Origin: Escherichia sp. ESNIH1
Lineage (GTDB): Bacteria; Pseudomonadota; Gammaproteobacteria; Enterobacterales; Enterobacteriaceae
NCBI GenBank assembly: GCA_002918705.1
Contig: PQKR01000002.1
Location: 248,001-312,000, forward strand
Direction: 5' to 3'
Length of the DNA: 64,000 bases
Positions 40,841 to 49,499 of this stretch are shown one piece after another (the first letter of the stretch is position 1; every line of letters starts with the position of its first letter). The position numbers and the translations under genes were made by a program. The notes under the pieces were generated by a model that was not told the origin of the DNA, searched no databases, and was given only the letters and a program-made list of their open reading frames with translations.

Positions 40841-42277
40841 ATGTCCGCCACCCCGAAAAATAGCGCCCGCCTTCGTGACGAGGAGCGGGCGCGCCTCATC
40901 TGGCTGCTGAATACCAACAGCGCCATCACCTCGCAGATCCTCGGCAAGCTGACCCTGGTCGAGCAGTTCGACGGCAGTGCGCTAAACGACGATATTGCCG
41001 AGGTCGGCGTGCTGGTCGCCCATCTTCCTGCCCCGGACCTGGCCGATACCCTGGAGGCGCTGCCCACCGAAGAGCGTCGGGCGCTGTGGCGTCTGGTCGA
41101 GGATCTCAAGCGTGGCGAGGTGCTGGTAGAGGCCTCGGACAGCGTGCGCGAGGATCTGATTGAGGAGATGAGCGACAAGGCACTGCTGGAGGCGCTGCGC
41201 GGGCTGGATATCGACGAGCAGATCTATCTGGTTAAGCGCCTGCCGCGCAACCTGACCGGACGACTGGTGGCCTCGCTGCCGCCTAACGATCGCGCCCGCG
41301 TGCATCAGGTGATGAGCTACGAGCAGAACAGCGTGGGCGCGCTGATGGAGTTTGAGGTGATCACCGTCCGTCCGGAGGTTACCCTTGAGACGGTGCAGCG
41401 CTATCTGCATCGCCTCGGCAGCATGCCGCAGAACACTGACAAGCTGTTTGTTACCGATCGCGATGAGCAGCTGCTGGGCGAGCTGCCGCTGCAAACGATC
41501 CTGCTCAATGATACCCAGACGCTAGTTAGCGAGGTGATGGAGGCCGATCCCGTGACCTTCTCGCCTCATGACGATGCGGAGAAGACCGCCCGCACCTTTG
41601 AGCGTGACAACCTGGTGAGTGCGCCAGTGGTCAACCCCGACGGCAAGCTGCTGGGGCGGGTGACCATCGATGAGATCGTTAACGTGGTCTATGAGGAGAG
41701 CGATAACGACATGCGTCTGATGGGCGGTCTTAGTCCGGAGGAGGATGTCTTTGCGCCGGTGGGCAAAGCGGTCAAAAACCGCTGGGCGTGGCTGGCGATC
41801 AATCTCTGCACCGCCTTTATCGCCTCGCGGGTGATCGACGGCTTCGAGCATACCATCTCTCAGCTGGTGGCCCTGGCCTCGCTGATGCCTATCGTCGCCG
41901 GGATTGGCGGCAATACCGGCAACCAGACCATCACCATGATTGTGCGCGCGCTGGCGCTGCAAAACATCCAGCCGGGTAACTACCGTTTTCTTATTTTCCG
42001 CGAGCTGGGGGTGGCGCTCATCAACGGCCTGGTGTGGGGCGGGATTATGGGTGGCGTGACATGGTGGCTGTATGACGATATGGCCCTCGGCGGGGTGATG
42101 ACCCTGGCGATGGTGCTAAACCTGCTGCTGGCCGCCACGATGGGCGTGCTGATCCCGATGATTATGGTACGGCTGGGGCGCGACCCGGCGGTCGGCTCCA
42201 GCGTGATGATCACCGCCCTGACGGACACGGGCGGCTTCTTTATTTTTCTGGGTTTGGCGACGCTTTTTCTGCTGTAG
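40841..42277 (+). CDS. mgtE: MgtE-family magnesium transporter
   Basis: 478-residue Mg2+ channel/transporter of the MgtE type. The soluble N domain of alpha-helical repeats covers about 1-150, a CBS pair about 155-280 senses Mg2+, and a five-helix membrane domain follows from about 305. The signature GIGGNTGNQ and the C-terminal selectivity motif ALTDTGGFFIFLGLA are present. E. coli K-12 has no MgtE. Its last 38 bases overlap antiparallel with the sulP-type gene. Confidence 0.92.
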   Translation: MSATPKNSARLRDEERARLIWLLNTNSAITSQILGKLTLVEQFDGSALNDDIAEVGVLVAHLPAPDLADTLEALPTEERRALWRLVEDLKRGEVLVEASDSVREDLIEEMSDKALLEALRGLDIDEQIYLVKRLPRNLTGRLVASLPPNDRARVHQVMSYEQNSVGALMEFEVITVRPEVTLETVQRYLHRLGSMPQNTDKLFVTDRDEQLLGELPLQTILLNDTQTLVSEVMEADPVTFSPHDDAEKTARTFERDNLVSAPVVNPDGKLLGRVTIDEIVNVVYEESDNDMRLMGGLSPEEDVFAPVGKAVKNRWAWLAINLCTAFIASRVIDGFEHTISQLVALASLMPIVAGIGGNTGNQTITMIVRALALQNIQPGNYRFLIFRELGVALINGLVWGGIMGGVTWWLYDDMALGGVMTLAMVLNLLLAATMGVLIPMIMVRLGRDPAVGSSVMITALTDTGGFFIFLGLATLFLL

Positions 42278-43487
42278 CGCGTTTTTTACGACCAAAGACC
42301 GGCGGCAGCAGGAACATCAGCGCCACGCCGGCCACTACGCCAATTGCCAGGTTCCCGGTGGTGACGGTGGCGATCACCGTCACCAGCATGACCAGCGTCT
42401 CGGCTACCGGGGTGCGTTTTAGCTGCGCAGGTTGGATGCTGTGCCAGTTGAAGGTTTTCACCGCCACAATCACCATGATCCCGGCCAGCACCGCCATCGG
42501 GATCTTCGCCATCACGTTGCTCAGCGCGGTCACCAGCAGCAGCAGGACCAGGCCCGCCGCGACGGTCGAGACGCGGCTGCGCCCCTTACCCATCTCAACG
42601 TTGACGATGGTCTGGCCGATCATTGCGCAGCCCGCAATCCCACCGTAGAGACCCGCCAGAATGTTGGCGATCCCCAGACCCGCGCTCTCGCGGCCCTTGT
42701 TCGACGGCGTCTCGGTGAGATCGTCCACCAGCTTCGCCGTGAGCAGCGACTCCATCAGGCCGACAAAGGCGATGCTCAGCGCGCAGGGCCAGATGATGCT
42801 CAGCGTGGTCAGATTGAAAGGAACCAGCCACGGGGTCAGGCCGGGCAGGCCGCCCTGCATCGGGCCTTCATCGCCCACCACCGGCAGGATCTGCCCGGAG
42901 AAGACGGTAAACAGGGTCAGCACCACGATGGCGACCAGCGGGGAGGGAACGCTCTTCAGCACCTTCGGCAGCCAGAGCACAATCAGCAGCGTCAGAATAA
43001 ACAGCCCAAGGATCAGCGGATCGCGAGTCCAGAAGTGCGGCACCTGCGCAAAAAAGATCAGGATCCCGAGGGCGTTAACGAAGCCGGTCATCACCGTATG
43101 CGGAATAAAGCGCATCAGGCGCGCCATCCCCGTCAGGCCAAAGACGATCTGAATCACCCCGGCGAGCAGGACAGCGGGCAGGATGTACGCTACGCCGTGC
43201 TGATGCACCATCGGGCCGATCACCAGCGCCACGGAGCCTGCCGCGGCCGTGACCATCGCCGGGCGTCCCCCAAGGAAAGACATCCCCAGACAGAGCACCA
43301 CGGAGGCGATGAGGCTTACGGTTGGATCGACACCAGCGATCACCGAGAAGGAGATCACTTCCGGGATCAGTGCCAGGGCGGTCATCACCCCCGCCAGGGT
43401 TTCACGCATCAGCAGAGACGGGGAGCGCAGCACCGTGGCAACGCTTCCCGCTTGTACAGGAGTTAAAGCTTTTTGGGCGTCAGGCAT
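42240..43487 (-). CDS. SulP-family anion transporter lacking a STAS domain
   Basis: 415-residue membrane protein of the SulP (SLC26) family, with the signatures LIPEVISFSVIAG, GGRPAMVTAAAGSVA and GYGGIAGC-like LYGGIAGCAMIGQT. About 10-14 helices run to near residue 400. After them only a short basic tail remains (FGRKKRATAEKASPNPEK), so the usual C-terminal STAS domain is missing. Substrate is unknown (sulfate, bicarbonate or other anions). The 3' end overlaps mgtE antiparallel. It is divergent from mqo. Confidence 0.85.
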   Translation of the reverse strand: MPDAQKALTPVQAGSVATVLRSPSLLMRETLAGVMTALALIPEVISFSVIAGVDPTVSLIASVVLCLGMSFLGGRPAMVTAAAGSVALVIGPMVHQHGVAYILPAVLLAGVIQIVFGLTGMARLMRFIPHTVMTGFVNALGILIFFAQVPHFWTRDPLILGLFILTLLIVLWLPKVLKSVPSPLVAIVVLTLFTVFSGQILPVVGDEGPMQGGLPGLTPWLVPFNLTTLSIIWPCALSIAFVGLMESLLTAKLVDDLTETPSNKGRESAGLGIANILAGLYGGIAGCAMIGQTIVNVEMGKGRSRVSTVAAGLVLLLLVTALSNVMAKIPMAVLAGIMVIVAVKTFNWHSIQPAQLKRTPVAETLVMLVTVIATVTTGNLAIGVVAGVALMFLLPPVFGRKKRATAEKASPNPEK

Positions 43488-43744
43488 AGAATTTCACAGA
43501 GTCAAAACGGACGGAAAGTGTGCAGTGTAGCAAAGCGAAGAATAGTAGCGGCGCAGCGCAGGAGATACCAGTTTTTTTGTCATAGCCGTTATAAAAATCT
43601 AACTTTTTGTTAACATCTATCAACTTGCTGTGTACTATCTCAACAATATTTAAATTCCCGGACGATGGTGGTAGGTTAGTTGTCCGAGTAATTTCACTCC
43701 AATAAATTCCAATAAAGCAGTACTAATTGTAGGGCATTATCATT

Positions 43745-45403
43745 ATGAAAAAAATGCGTGCCGTGCTCTCTTCTGTGGCTACGGGTAGTCGCGCTGCCTC
43801 AAGGACAGGGAAGGCAACTGCGGCGAAGAAGCGAGAAACTGATGTACTCCTCCTGGGTGGCGGCATTATGAGCGCTACGCTGGGAACCTATCTGCAGGCG
43901 CTGGAACCAACGTGGTCGATGACCATGATTGAGCGCCTGGATGAAGTCGCAAAGGAGAGCTCTGAGGGCTGGAACAACGCCGGCACCGGGCACGCTGCAT
44001 TAATGGAACTGAACTACACGCCGCGGAAGGCCGATGGTAGCGTAAGCATCGATAAAGCCATCGAAATCAACGAGGCATTTCATCTCTCCCGCCAGTTCTG
44101 GGCTCACCAGGTGAAAGCGGGCGTGCTGAACAATCCCCGCTCCTTTATTAATACCGTACCGCACATGAGCTTTGTGTGGGGCGAAGAGAACGTCAAATTC
44201 CTGCGCGCCCGCTACGCCGCACTCCAGCAGAGCAACCTCTTTAGCGGCATTCACTACAGTGAAGACCATGCGCAGATCAAGCGCTGGGCACCGCTGGTGA
44301 TGGAGGGGCGCGACGCGAAGCAGAAAATTGCCGCCACCCGCACCGAACTGGGGACGGACGTCAACTTCGGCGAGATTGCCCGCCAGCTGGTGGCCTCCCT
44401 GCAAAAACGCGACAACTTCTCTCTTAACCTGAGCACCGAAGTGCGCGCTATCAAGCGTAACGCCGATGGCCGCTGGGCGGTAACCGTCGCTGACGTTAAT
44501 CACCCCCGCAGCACCCGCACTATCGTGGCGAAGTTTGTCTTTATCGGGGCAGGCGGCGCGGCGCTAAAATTATTACAGGAGTCCGGTATCCCCGAAGCGC
44601 GGGATTTCGCTGGCTTCCCGGTGGGCGGCCAGTTCCTGGTGTCGGACAACCCGGACGTGGTGAATCGCCATCTGGCGAAGGTCTATGGCCAGGCGTCGGT
44701 TGGCGCGCCGCCGATGTCGGTTCCGCATATCGATACCCGCATCCTTAACGGCAAGCGCGTGCTGCTGTTCGGACCGTTCGCGACCTTCTCTACTAAGTTT
44801 CTCAAGAACGGCTCGCTGTGGGATCTGCCGCGTTCAACCACGCCGTCTAACCTGATGCCAATGGTGAAGGTGGGGCTGACCAACTTCAGCCTGGTAAAAT
44901 ATCTGGTAGGGCAGGTGCTGCAGAATGACGACGCGCGCTTTGCCGCCCTGCGGGAGTACTATCCGCAGGCGAAGAAAGAGGAGTGGCGTCTGTGGCAGGC
45001 GGGGCAGCGGGTGCAGATCATCAAGCGCGATCCGCTGCTGGGCGGGGTACTGCGTCTTGGTACCGAGGTAGTCAGCGACCAGCAGGGCACCATTGCCGCG
45101 CTGCTTGGTGCGTCGCCGGGGGCCTCTACCGCAGCGCCTATTATGCTGGAGCTGATGAAGAAGGTCTTTACAACCCAGTTCGCCTCACCCGCGTGGCAGG
45201 CCAAGCTGAAGGAGATTATCCCAAGCTTTGGCACGCAGCTGAATGGCAACGTCGAAGCGACCCAGCGCGTATTGCAGCAGACCAGCGAAGTATTGGGCCT
45301 GACCTACGCGCAACCACCGGTGGTTGATGTGGTATCTGTGCCAAAGGCACAACCGCAGAAGCAGCCGCAGGTTAAGATTGAGGCGGTGACGGATCCGGCT
45401 TAA
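43745..45403 (+). CDS. mqo: malate:quinone oxidoreductase
   Basis: FAD-dependent peripheral membrane enzyme oxidising malate to oxaloacetate and feeding the quinone pool. Length is 552 residues (E. coli 548). The FAD-binding [10 protein letters not shown] lies at 38-47, and the [22 protein letters not shown] family signature is intact. The N-terminus is hydrophobic and basic. The 257-base gap upstream contains GTTAACA motifs that could be ArcA-like, not resolved further. A decayed copy of its 3' end lies at 46691-46918. Confidence 0.96.
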   Translation: MKKMRAVLSSVATGSRAASRTGKATAAKKRETDVLLLGGGIMSATLGTYLQALEPTWSMTMIERLDEVAKESSEGWNNAGTGHAALMELNYTPRKADGSVSIDKAIEINEAFHLSRQFWAHQVKAGVLNNPRSFINTVPHMSFVWGEENVKFLRARYAALQQSNLFSGIHYSEDHAQIKRWAPLVMEGRDAKQKIAATRTELGTDVNFGEIARQLVASLQKRDNFSLNLSTEVRAIKRNADGRWAVTVADVNHPRSTRTIVAKFVFIGAGGAALKLLQESGIPEARDFAGFPVGGQFLVSDNPDVVNRHLAKVYGQASVGAPPMSVPHIDTRILNGKRVLLFGPFATFSTKFLKNGSLWDLPRSTTPSNLMPMVKVGLTNFSLVKYLVGQVLQNDDARFAALREYYPQAKKEEWRLWQAGQRVQIIKRDPLLGGVLRLGTEVVSDQQGTIAALLGASPGASTAAPIMLELMKKVFTTQFASPAWQAKLKEIIPSFGTQLNGNVEATQRVLQQTSEVLGLTYAQPPVVDVVSVPKAQPQKQPQVKIEAVTDPA

Positions 45404-45414
45404 ATTTTATAAAA

Positions 45415-45444
45415 AAACGCATTAGCCAGTAGGCTAATGCGTTT
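45415..45444. terminator. bidirectional terminator between mqo and paralog A
   Basis: Perfect 13-bp inverted repeat AAACGCATTAGCC/GGCTAATGCGTTT with a 4-base loop, in the convergent gap. The flanking sequence has an A-run on one side and is T/A-rich on the other, so it can end mqo and the opposing gene. Confidence 0.85.
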
Positions 45445-45465
45445 ATAAAAGTTAATAAAGCAGAT

Positions 45466-46527
45466 TCAAGTTATGCTATTGATTTGGAAACCATCATTGG
45501 TTTTTCCGACTTCAATATAAAATTTATTGCCAAACTGATCCAAAGCCGATAGCGAGGCAGTATCAATTTTGTTGTCAAAGCCCGTGTCATGTGGAGGATT
45601 AATGATGGCATAGAAGTGAATAAAGATAATTTCATTCGCTTCTTGCTCTACCGGGACGGTGATATTAAAAAAGTATCTGTTCTCATCATCATAGATTATT
45701 GATAAAGTCGATTTATAAGAGACGCGTCCCTGATTTAGCTTGTTTTCGACAGGAAGAAAACCTTCGTTTGTTTCCCAGGTTTCATCATAAGCTATACCCC
45801 CTGGTGCAACGTTTGTCCCATGTCGATAAAATGGATTATTCGATTCAGTGCCACTATCTGCCTGGAATTTAATTATCCTGAAATAGCTATCGTCAATTCT
45901 CAAATTGCACGTGTGGACTGCTAAATTTTTAAGAGGAGTTGAGTAGCTGTAACTACACTGCGGTTGATCATCTTTTATTTCTATAATCACCGGTGTAGAT
46001 GATGAACCGGCGACCCCATATTTTTTAGGTGGATACACCGTTACCGCAACGTAGCTTTGCGAGTTGCTGCCGCTTCCGGTCTGATAATGAATTTTATTGC
46101 CATTAACATCTGTATAAGACAACAACAGAGCAACCGTTTCTGAAGCATAGTTGGCGTTAACAGTGCTATCACTGGAAAGATAGTAATCCAGTTCATACTG
46201 ATAGGCGCCGGGATTACTGGCGTCACTGACCGGTAAAGCTTTAATCTGCTCAGGCATATTCGGCAGATAAACGTACCCATACTCGCCCTTGTCCCCGGTT
46301 TTGAGATACGAAATACCCGCACCGGTATTAAAATCTATTAAGGAGAGGGCAGCCTTAACTTCGTCTTCAGTCGGGCCGGGTTGGGTTGTGTTAGCCAGCA
46401 CCAGGCTTAGACCAACAGTTAATTTGACCTGATGGTTACCATTGGCAAACAGGTAGGCCTGAGTGGTATCTGGATTATCGGTCCAGATTCGCGCAGCGCT
46501 GACCCCTTTTACATTATCCCATGACAT
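45466..46527 (-). CDS. unknown-family paralog A (shared N-terminal half)
   Basis: 353 residues, family not recognised. There is no signal peptide or transmembrane segment. The sequence is rich in Tyr, Ser, Thr, Asn and alternating hydrophobic residues, suggesting an all-beta fold. It starts MSWDNVKGVSAARIWTDNP. Over residues 1-171, up to YPPKKYG, it is gap-free against paralog B, with 141 of 171 identical by hand count. After that the two diverge sharply until a shared IDDSYFR motif and the C-terminal ALDQFGN-YIEVG motif. GAGGTAAAACT precedes the ATG. AT-richer than flanking core genes. Its leader resembles that of paralog C. Confidence 0.85.
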   Translation of the reverse strand: MSWDNVKGVSAARIWTDNPDTTQAYLFANGNHQVKLTVGLSLVLANTTQPGPTEDEVKAALSLIDFNTGAGISYLKTGDKGEYGYVYLPNMPEQIKALPVSDASNPGAYQYELDYYLSSDSTVNANYASETVALLLSYTDVNGNKIHYQTGSGSNSQSYVAVTVYPPKKYGVAGSSSTPVIIEIKDDQPQCSYSYSTPLKNLAVHTCNLRIDDSYFRIIKFQADSGTESNNPFYRHGTNVAPGGIAYDETWETNEGFLPVENKLNQGRVSYKSTLSIIYDDENRYFFNITVPVEQEANEIIFIHFYAIINPPHDTGFDNKIDTASLSALDQFGNKFYIEVGKTNDGFQINSIT

Positions 46528-46660
46528 AGTTTTACCTCATGTTAGTAGCAGCTACAGTTATTTCTCACTTACAGCATGAGGGAAGTTCAGCGATTAGAAA
46601 ATGCACTATTAACAGGCGGCGCTGTTAAGCAGAAAGGGAAAGAGACAGCATGTTGATATA

Positions 46661-46687
46661 AAAACCAACCTAAGCGGTGGGTTTTTA
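46661..46687 (-). repeat. decayed copy of the tRNA-Pro (proL) terminator
   Basis: AAAACCAACCTAAGCGGTGGGTTTTT is a near copy of the proL terminator at 49311-49337, with one stem change. The flanking 46528-46660 also aligns with 49162-49300 (for example ACAGCATGAGGGA and AATGCACTATTAA occur in both). It marks the proL-side edge of a duplicated unit. Confidence 0.85.
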
Positions 46688-46690
46688 AAG

Positions 46691-46918
46691 TGGCTCACTT
46701 CTTCAGAGTTGCAGATGAAGTTGAAGGAGACGAACCCGAGCTTTGGCATGTAATTCAACGGCAACATCGAAGCTACTCAACGAGTATTGCAGCAGGGCAG
46801 CGAAGTATTGGGCCTGACCTACGCGCAGCCGCCAATAGTTAATGTGGTGCCAGCGCTAAAAGCCCAGCCGCAGAAGCAGCGGCAGGTTGAAGTTGAAGCG
46901 GTGACGGATTTAGCTTGA
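46691..46918 (+). pseudogene. mqo: remnant of mqo 3' end
   Basis: This stretch aligns with the last roughly 220 bases of mqo (about 45181-45403), including GAAGTATTGGGCCTGACCTA, CCGCAGAAGCAG and GCGGTGACGGAT. It carries many substitutions, small indels, a broken frame and TGA in place of the terminal TAA. It has no start and cannot encode a functional enzyme. It joins directly to the decayed proL terminator at 46661-46687, so it marks a tandem-duplication junction. The whole 46528-46980 interval is explained by these remnants plus a terminator. Confidence 0.9.
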
Positions 46919-46921
46919 GGT

Positions 46922-46954
46922 AAAAAAACAGCGCCGGCTGTAGGGTCAGCGCTG
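46922..46954 (-). terminator. terminator of paralog B (minus strand)
   Basis: On the minus strand CAGCGC, a loop, GCGCTG and then a run of seven T, 27 bases after the stop of paralog B. Stem 46929-46954, T-tract 46922-46928. Confidence 0.7.
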
Positions 46955-46980
46955 CTTTGCTATATTTGCAATAATATCAT

Positions 46981-48069
46981 TTAGCTTACGCTTGAAAGCG
47001 AGAGAGTAGAGCTATTGCCAGCACCTACTTCAATATAGGCTGGATTGCCAAATTGATCGAAAGCAGTAAGCTTGGCACTTGCACTCTCTTTAAAAAGAGT
47101 ATCGCCATAATTGTTATACCAGCTTACGTCTACGTCAAAATTGATAAAAATGATTTGACCAGACTGTTGATATACAGTTACATCCAATTCAGCTATCGCT
47201 CCATTAGGCTCTCCTGTGTCTATATCTGCATCCATAACTCCTACGAGAGCACTATACGATTTGCCCATGCCCTTTACATCATTATCTTCAAGCAAAAAAC
47301 CTTGAGATAATTTATAACCAGGAGTATCCCCGGCAGAATAGTCACTCTCAATGATTTGGCGAAATTGTGCAGGCGATAAGCGAGTATTTGGGGATTGATA
47401 ACCAATAAATCTGAAATAAGAGTCATCAATAGCAAGCCCATATACTTGTACGCTATGTACAATAAAGGTATCTACAAATGAGCTGGTATCGGTTGTATAA
47501 TTTGGTTTGTCATTAAGAGTATTAAAAACAACGGCTGTCATAGCTGAATCTGGCATGCCATACTTTTTAGGTGGATACACCGTCACTGCCACAGCGCTTT
47601 GCGACCTGCTGCCGCTTCCGGTCTGGTAGTCAATTTTTTTACCATTAACATCTATATATGATAGCAGCAACGCAACCGTTTCTGAGGCGTAACTGGCGTT
47701 GACAGTTTCATCGCTAGAAAGATAGTAATCCAATTCATATTGATAAGCACCTGGATTACTTGCGCTGCTGACTGGCAGATCCTTTATCTCCATAGGCATA
47801 TTTGGCTGATAAACATAACCATACTGGCCTTTATCACCTATTTTGAGATATGAAATATCCGTACCGGTTACATAATCAATTAAGGAGAGGGCTGCTTTCA
47901 CTTCCTCGTCCGTTGGCCCCGGCTGTGATGAATTACTCAAAGTCAATGTTAAGCCAATGGTCATTTTTACCTGATGATTACCGTTGGCAAACAGATAAGC
48001 CTGAGTCATATTCGGATTATCGGTCCAGATCTGCGCAGCGCTGACCCCTTTAACATTATCCCATGACAT
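46981..48069 (-). CDS. unknown-family paralog B (shared N-terminal half)
   Basis: 362 residues, same unrecognised family as A. The first 171 residues are about 82% identical to A with no gaps. The C-terminal half (from about 172) is very different except for IDDSYFR-F and the closing FDQFGNPAYIEVG. No export signal or membrane helix is visible. GAGGTAATAATT stands before the ATG. It lies 30 bases downstream of paralog C, so C and B probably form a two-gene transcript read toward the mqo remnant. Confidence 0.85.
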   Translation of the reverse strand: MSWDNVKGVSAAQIWTDNPNMTQAYLFANGNHQVKMTIGLTLTLSNSSQPGPTDEEVKAALSLIDYVTGTDISYLKIGDKGQYGYVYQPNMPMEIKDLPVSSASNPGAYQYELDYYLSSDETVNASYASETVALLLSYIDVNGKKIDYQTGSGSRSQSAVAVTVYPPKKYGMPDSAMTAVVFNTLNDKPNYTTDTSSFVDTFIVHSVQVYGLAIDDSYFRFIGYQSPNTRLSPAQFRQIIESDYSAGDTPGYKLSQGFLLEDNDVKGMGKSYSALVGVMDADIDTGEPNGAIAELDVTVYQQSGQIIFINFDVDVSWYNNYGDTLFKESASAKLTAFDQFGNPAYIEVGAGNSSTLSLSSVS

Positions 48070-48099
48070 AATTATTACCTCTATCTTATAGATGCAGGA

Positions 48100-49161
48100 T
48101 TAGCTTACGCTTTTGATATAATTACTATCATTACTGAAAGCAATAACTATATACATACTGTTGCCAAACTGATCGTAAGCGCTTAAATATTGATAGTTGT
48201 TAGTGGCCCAATTGTAACCTGTGCGTTTGACATCAGTTTGCACAGCGGCAAATATAATCTGGCCTTCTTTCTGACTTATGGGGATATCGGCGTCGAAAAG
48301 CTGATAGTATGAATCGTAGCTTAGGTTAGAGCGCACTTCTGCAGTAACCGTATAGCTTTTTTCACCACATTGTATATTTGGAAAAAAGGCATTATTTATA
48401 TGATCCCACATCGGTTTGTCTTCATAAAAGGAGATATAGAGTGGTTGAAGGGTGCTAAGAGTGTCAGGCTCCTGTGCACCGTCCAGATGAAAAATTTTAA
48501 AATAGGGGTCATCTATAGATATTGCTACACAATAAGATGTATCACCTGAGTTATCATAATGTCCGTTATGATAAGTTGCATTACTAACGATGGTTTTTAC
48601 CGATGTTAAGCATGTACGGTTTTCATTCTCTATGCCATACAGTTTTGAGGGGTAACAAACTACACTAAGTTTGACTTTAGTAGGATAGTTGCCATTAACC
48701 GAGGTTTGTTTTATAACTTCAGTTGTTTTACCTGCTGAGTCAGTTACCGTGTACTTCAGCTGCAGCGCGACGACTTCTGAATGAGCTTCAGCATTGATAC
48801 TTAAAGGACTATTTACATAATAGGTTAATACAAAATCGTAGATGCCATCATCTATAGTATTCGAATTATTTTTATTATCACTCTGTGTATGATAAGGATC
48901 ATAGACAGTAGTGTATATATTCTCATCTGCTAGCTTAAGGTACTTAAGCGGGCCGCTATCCTGGTTATTTATTAGCGACAACGCATTGCTTACTTCATCC
49001 TCGGTTGGACCTTCAGTCGTTCCACTTTTTAGAGTAAACGAGATCCCTACGTTCAATTTCAGCCGATGGTTATCATTAACAAACAGATGCCCTTGGGTGG
49101 AGTCAGAGTAATCTGTCCAGATCTTAATATTTTTTATATCGGAAACATTATCCCATGACAT
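48100..49161 (-). CDS. unknown-family paralog C (divergent member)
   Basis: 353 residues. It shares MSWDNV, the IWTDYSDSTQG motif, GPTEDEV--ALSLI, YP-KLYGIEN at about the same position, SIDDPYFKI and the C-terminal SAYDQFGNSMYIVI with A and B, but is far more divergent throughout. Lys/Asn/Ser-rich and visibly AT-rich. No signal peptide. GAGGTAATAAATT precedes the ATG. First gene after tRNA-Pro on this strand, with a possible promoter TTGAGA/TATCAA at 49188-49217. Function unknown. Confidence 0.83.
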   Translation of the reverse strand: MSWDNVSDIKNIKIWTDYSDSTQGHLFVNDNHRLKLNVGISFTLKSGTTEGPTEDEVSNALSLINNQDSGPLKYLKLADENIYTTVYDPYHTQSDNKNNSNTIDDGIYDFVLTYYVNSPLSINAEAHSEVVALQLKYTVTDSAGKTTEVIKQTSVNGNYPTKVKLSVVCYPSKLYGIENENRTCLTSVKTIVSNATYHNGHYDNSGDTSYCVAISIDDPYFKIFHLDGAQEPDTLSTLQPLYISFYEDKPMWDHINNAFFPNIQCGEKSYTVTAEVRSNLSYDSYYQLFDADIPISQKEGQIIFAAVQTDVKRTGYNWATNNYQYLSAYDQFGNSMYIVIAFSNDSNYIKSVS

Positions 49162-49187
49162 AATTTATTACCTCATATTGATAGCGC

Positions 49188-49217
49188 TTGATAGAAAGGG
49201 TTAAAGCGATTTCTCAA
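49188..49217 (-). promoter_or_regulatory. candidate promoter for paralogs C-B
   Basis: Minus-strand TTGAGA (49212-49217), 18-base spacer, TATCAA (49188-49193), about 30 bases before the start of paralog C. The corresponding position upstream of paralog A reads GTGAGA and TAACAT with the same spacing. Confidence 0.35.
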
Positions 49218-49308
49218 CTACAGCATGAGGGATTTTTAACGAAGGGAAAATGCACTATTAATAGTCGGCGATGTGAGGCAGAAGGAGACAGGGTTGAAAT
49301 TTAGGCAT

Positions 49309-49339
49309 AAAAAAACCAACCTAAGCGGTTGGTTTTTTT
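49309..49339 (-). terminator. tRNA-Pro (proL) terminator
   Basis: Stem AAAAACCAACC/GGTTGGTTTTT around TAAGC, immediately downstream (minus strand) of the tRNA. A decayed second copy is at 46661-46687. Confidence 0.88.
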
Positions 49340-49347
49340 GGAGTTTT

Positions 49348-49424
49348 TGGTCGGCACGAGAGGATTTGAACCTCCGACCCCCGACACCCCATGACGGTGC
49401 GCTACCAGGCTGCGCTACGTGCCG
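49348..49424 (-). tRNA. proL: tRNA-Pro(GGG)
   Basis: 77-nt cloverleaf with encoded CCA. On the minus strand it begins CGGCACGTAGCGCAGCCTGG and ends CTCTCGTGCCGACCA. Acceptor stem CGGCACG/CGTGCCG pairs perfectly. The anticodon loop CATGGGGTG gives anticodon GGG. It is identical in layout to E. coli proL, which also adjoins yejM. Confidence 0.96.
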
Positions 49425-49499
49425 AACTGTGGCGCTAATAGTACCCTTTTCGCCACCGATTGCAAGTGGCAGCAGGCTGACTGATTTATAATTAATCAA

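Noticed and set aside
45466..49161. Paralogs as PixA/AidA inclusion-body proteins
   Set aside because: Considered because of size and beta-rich character, but the N-terminal motifs I recall for that family are not present.
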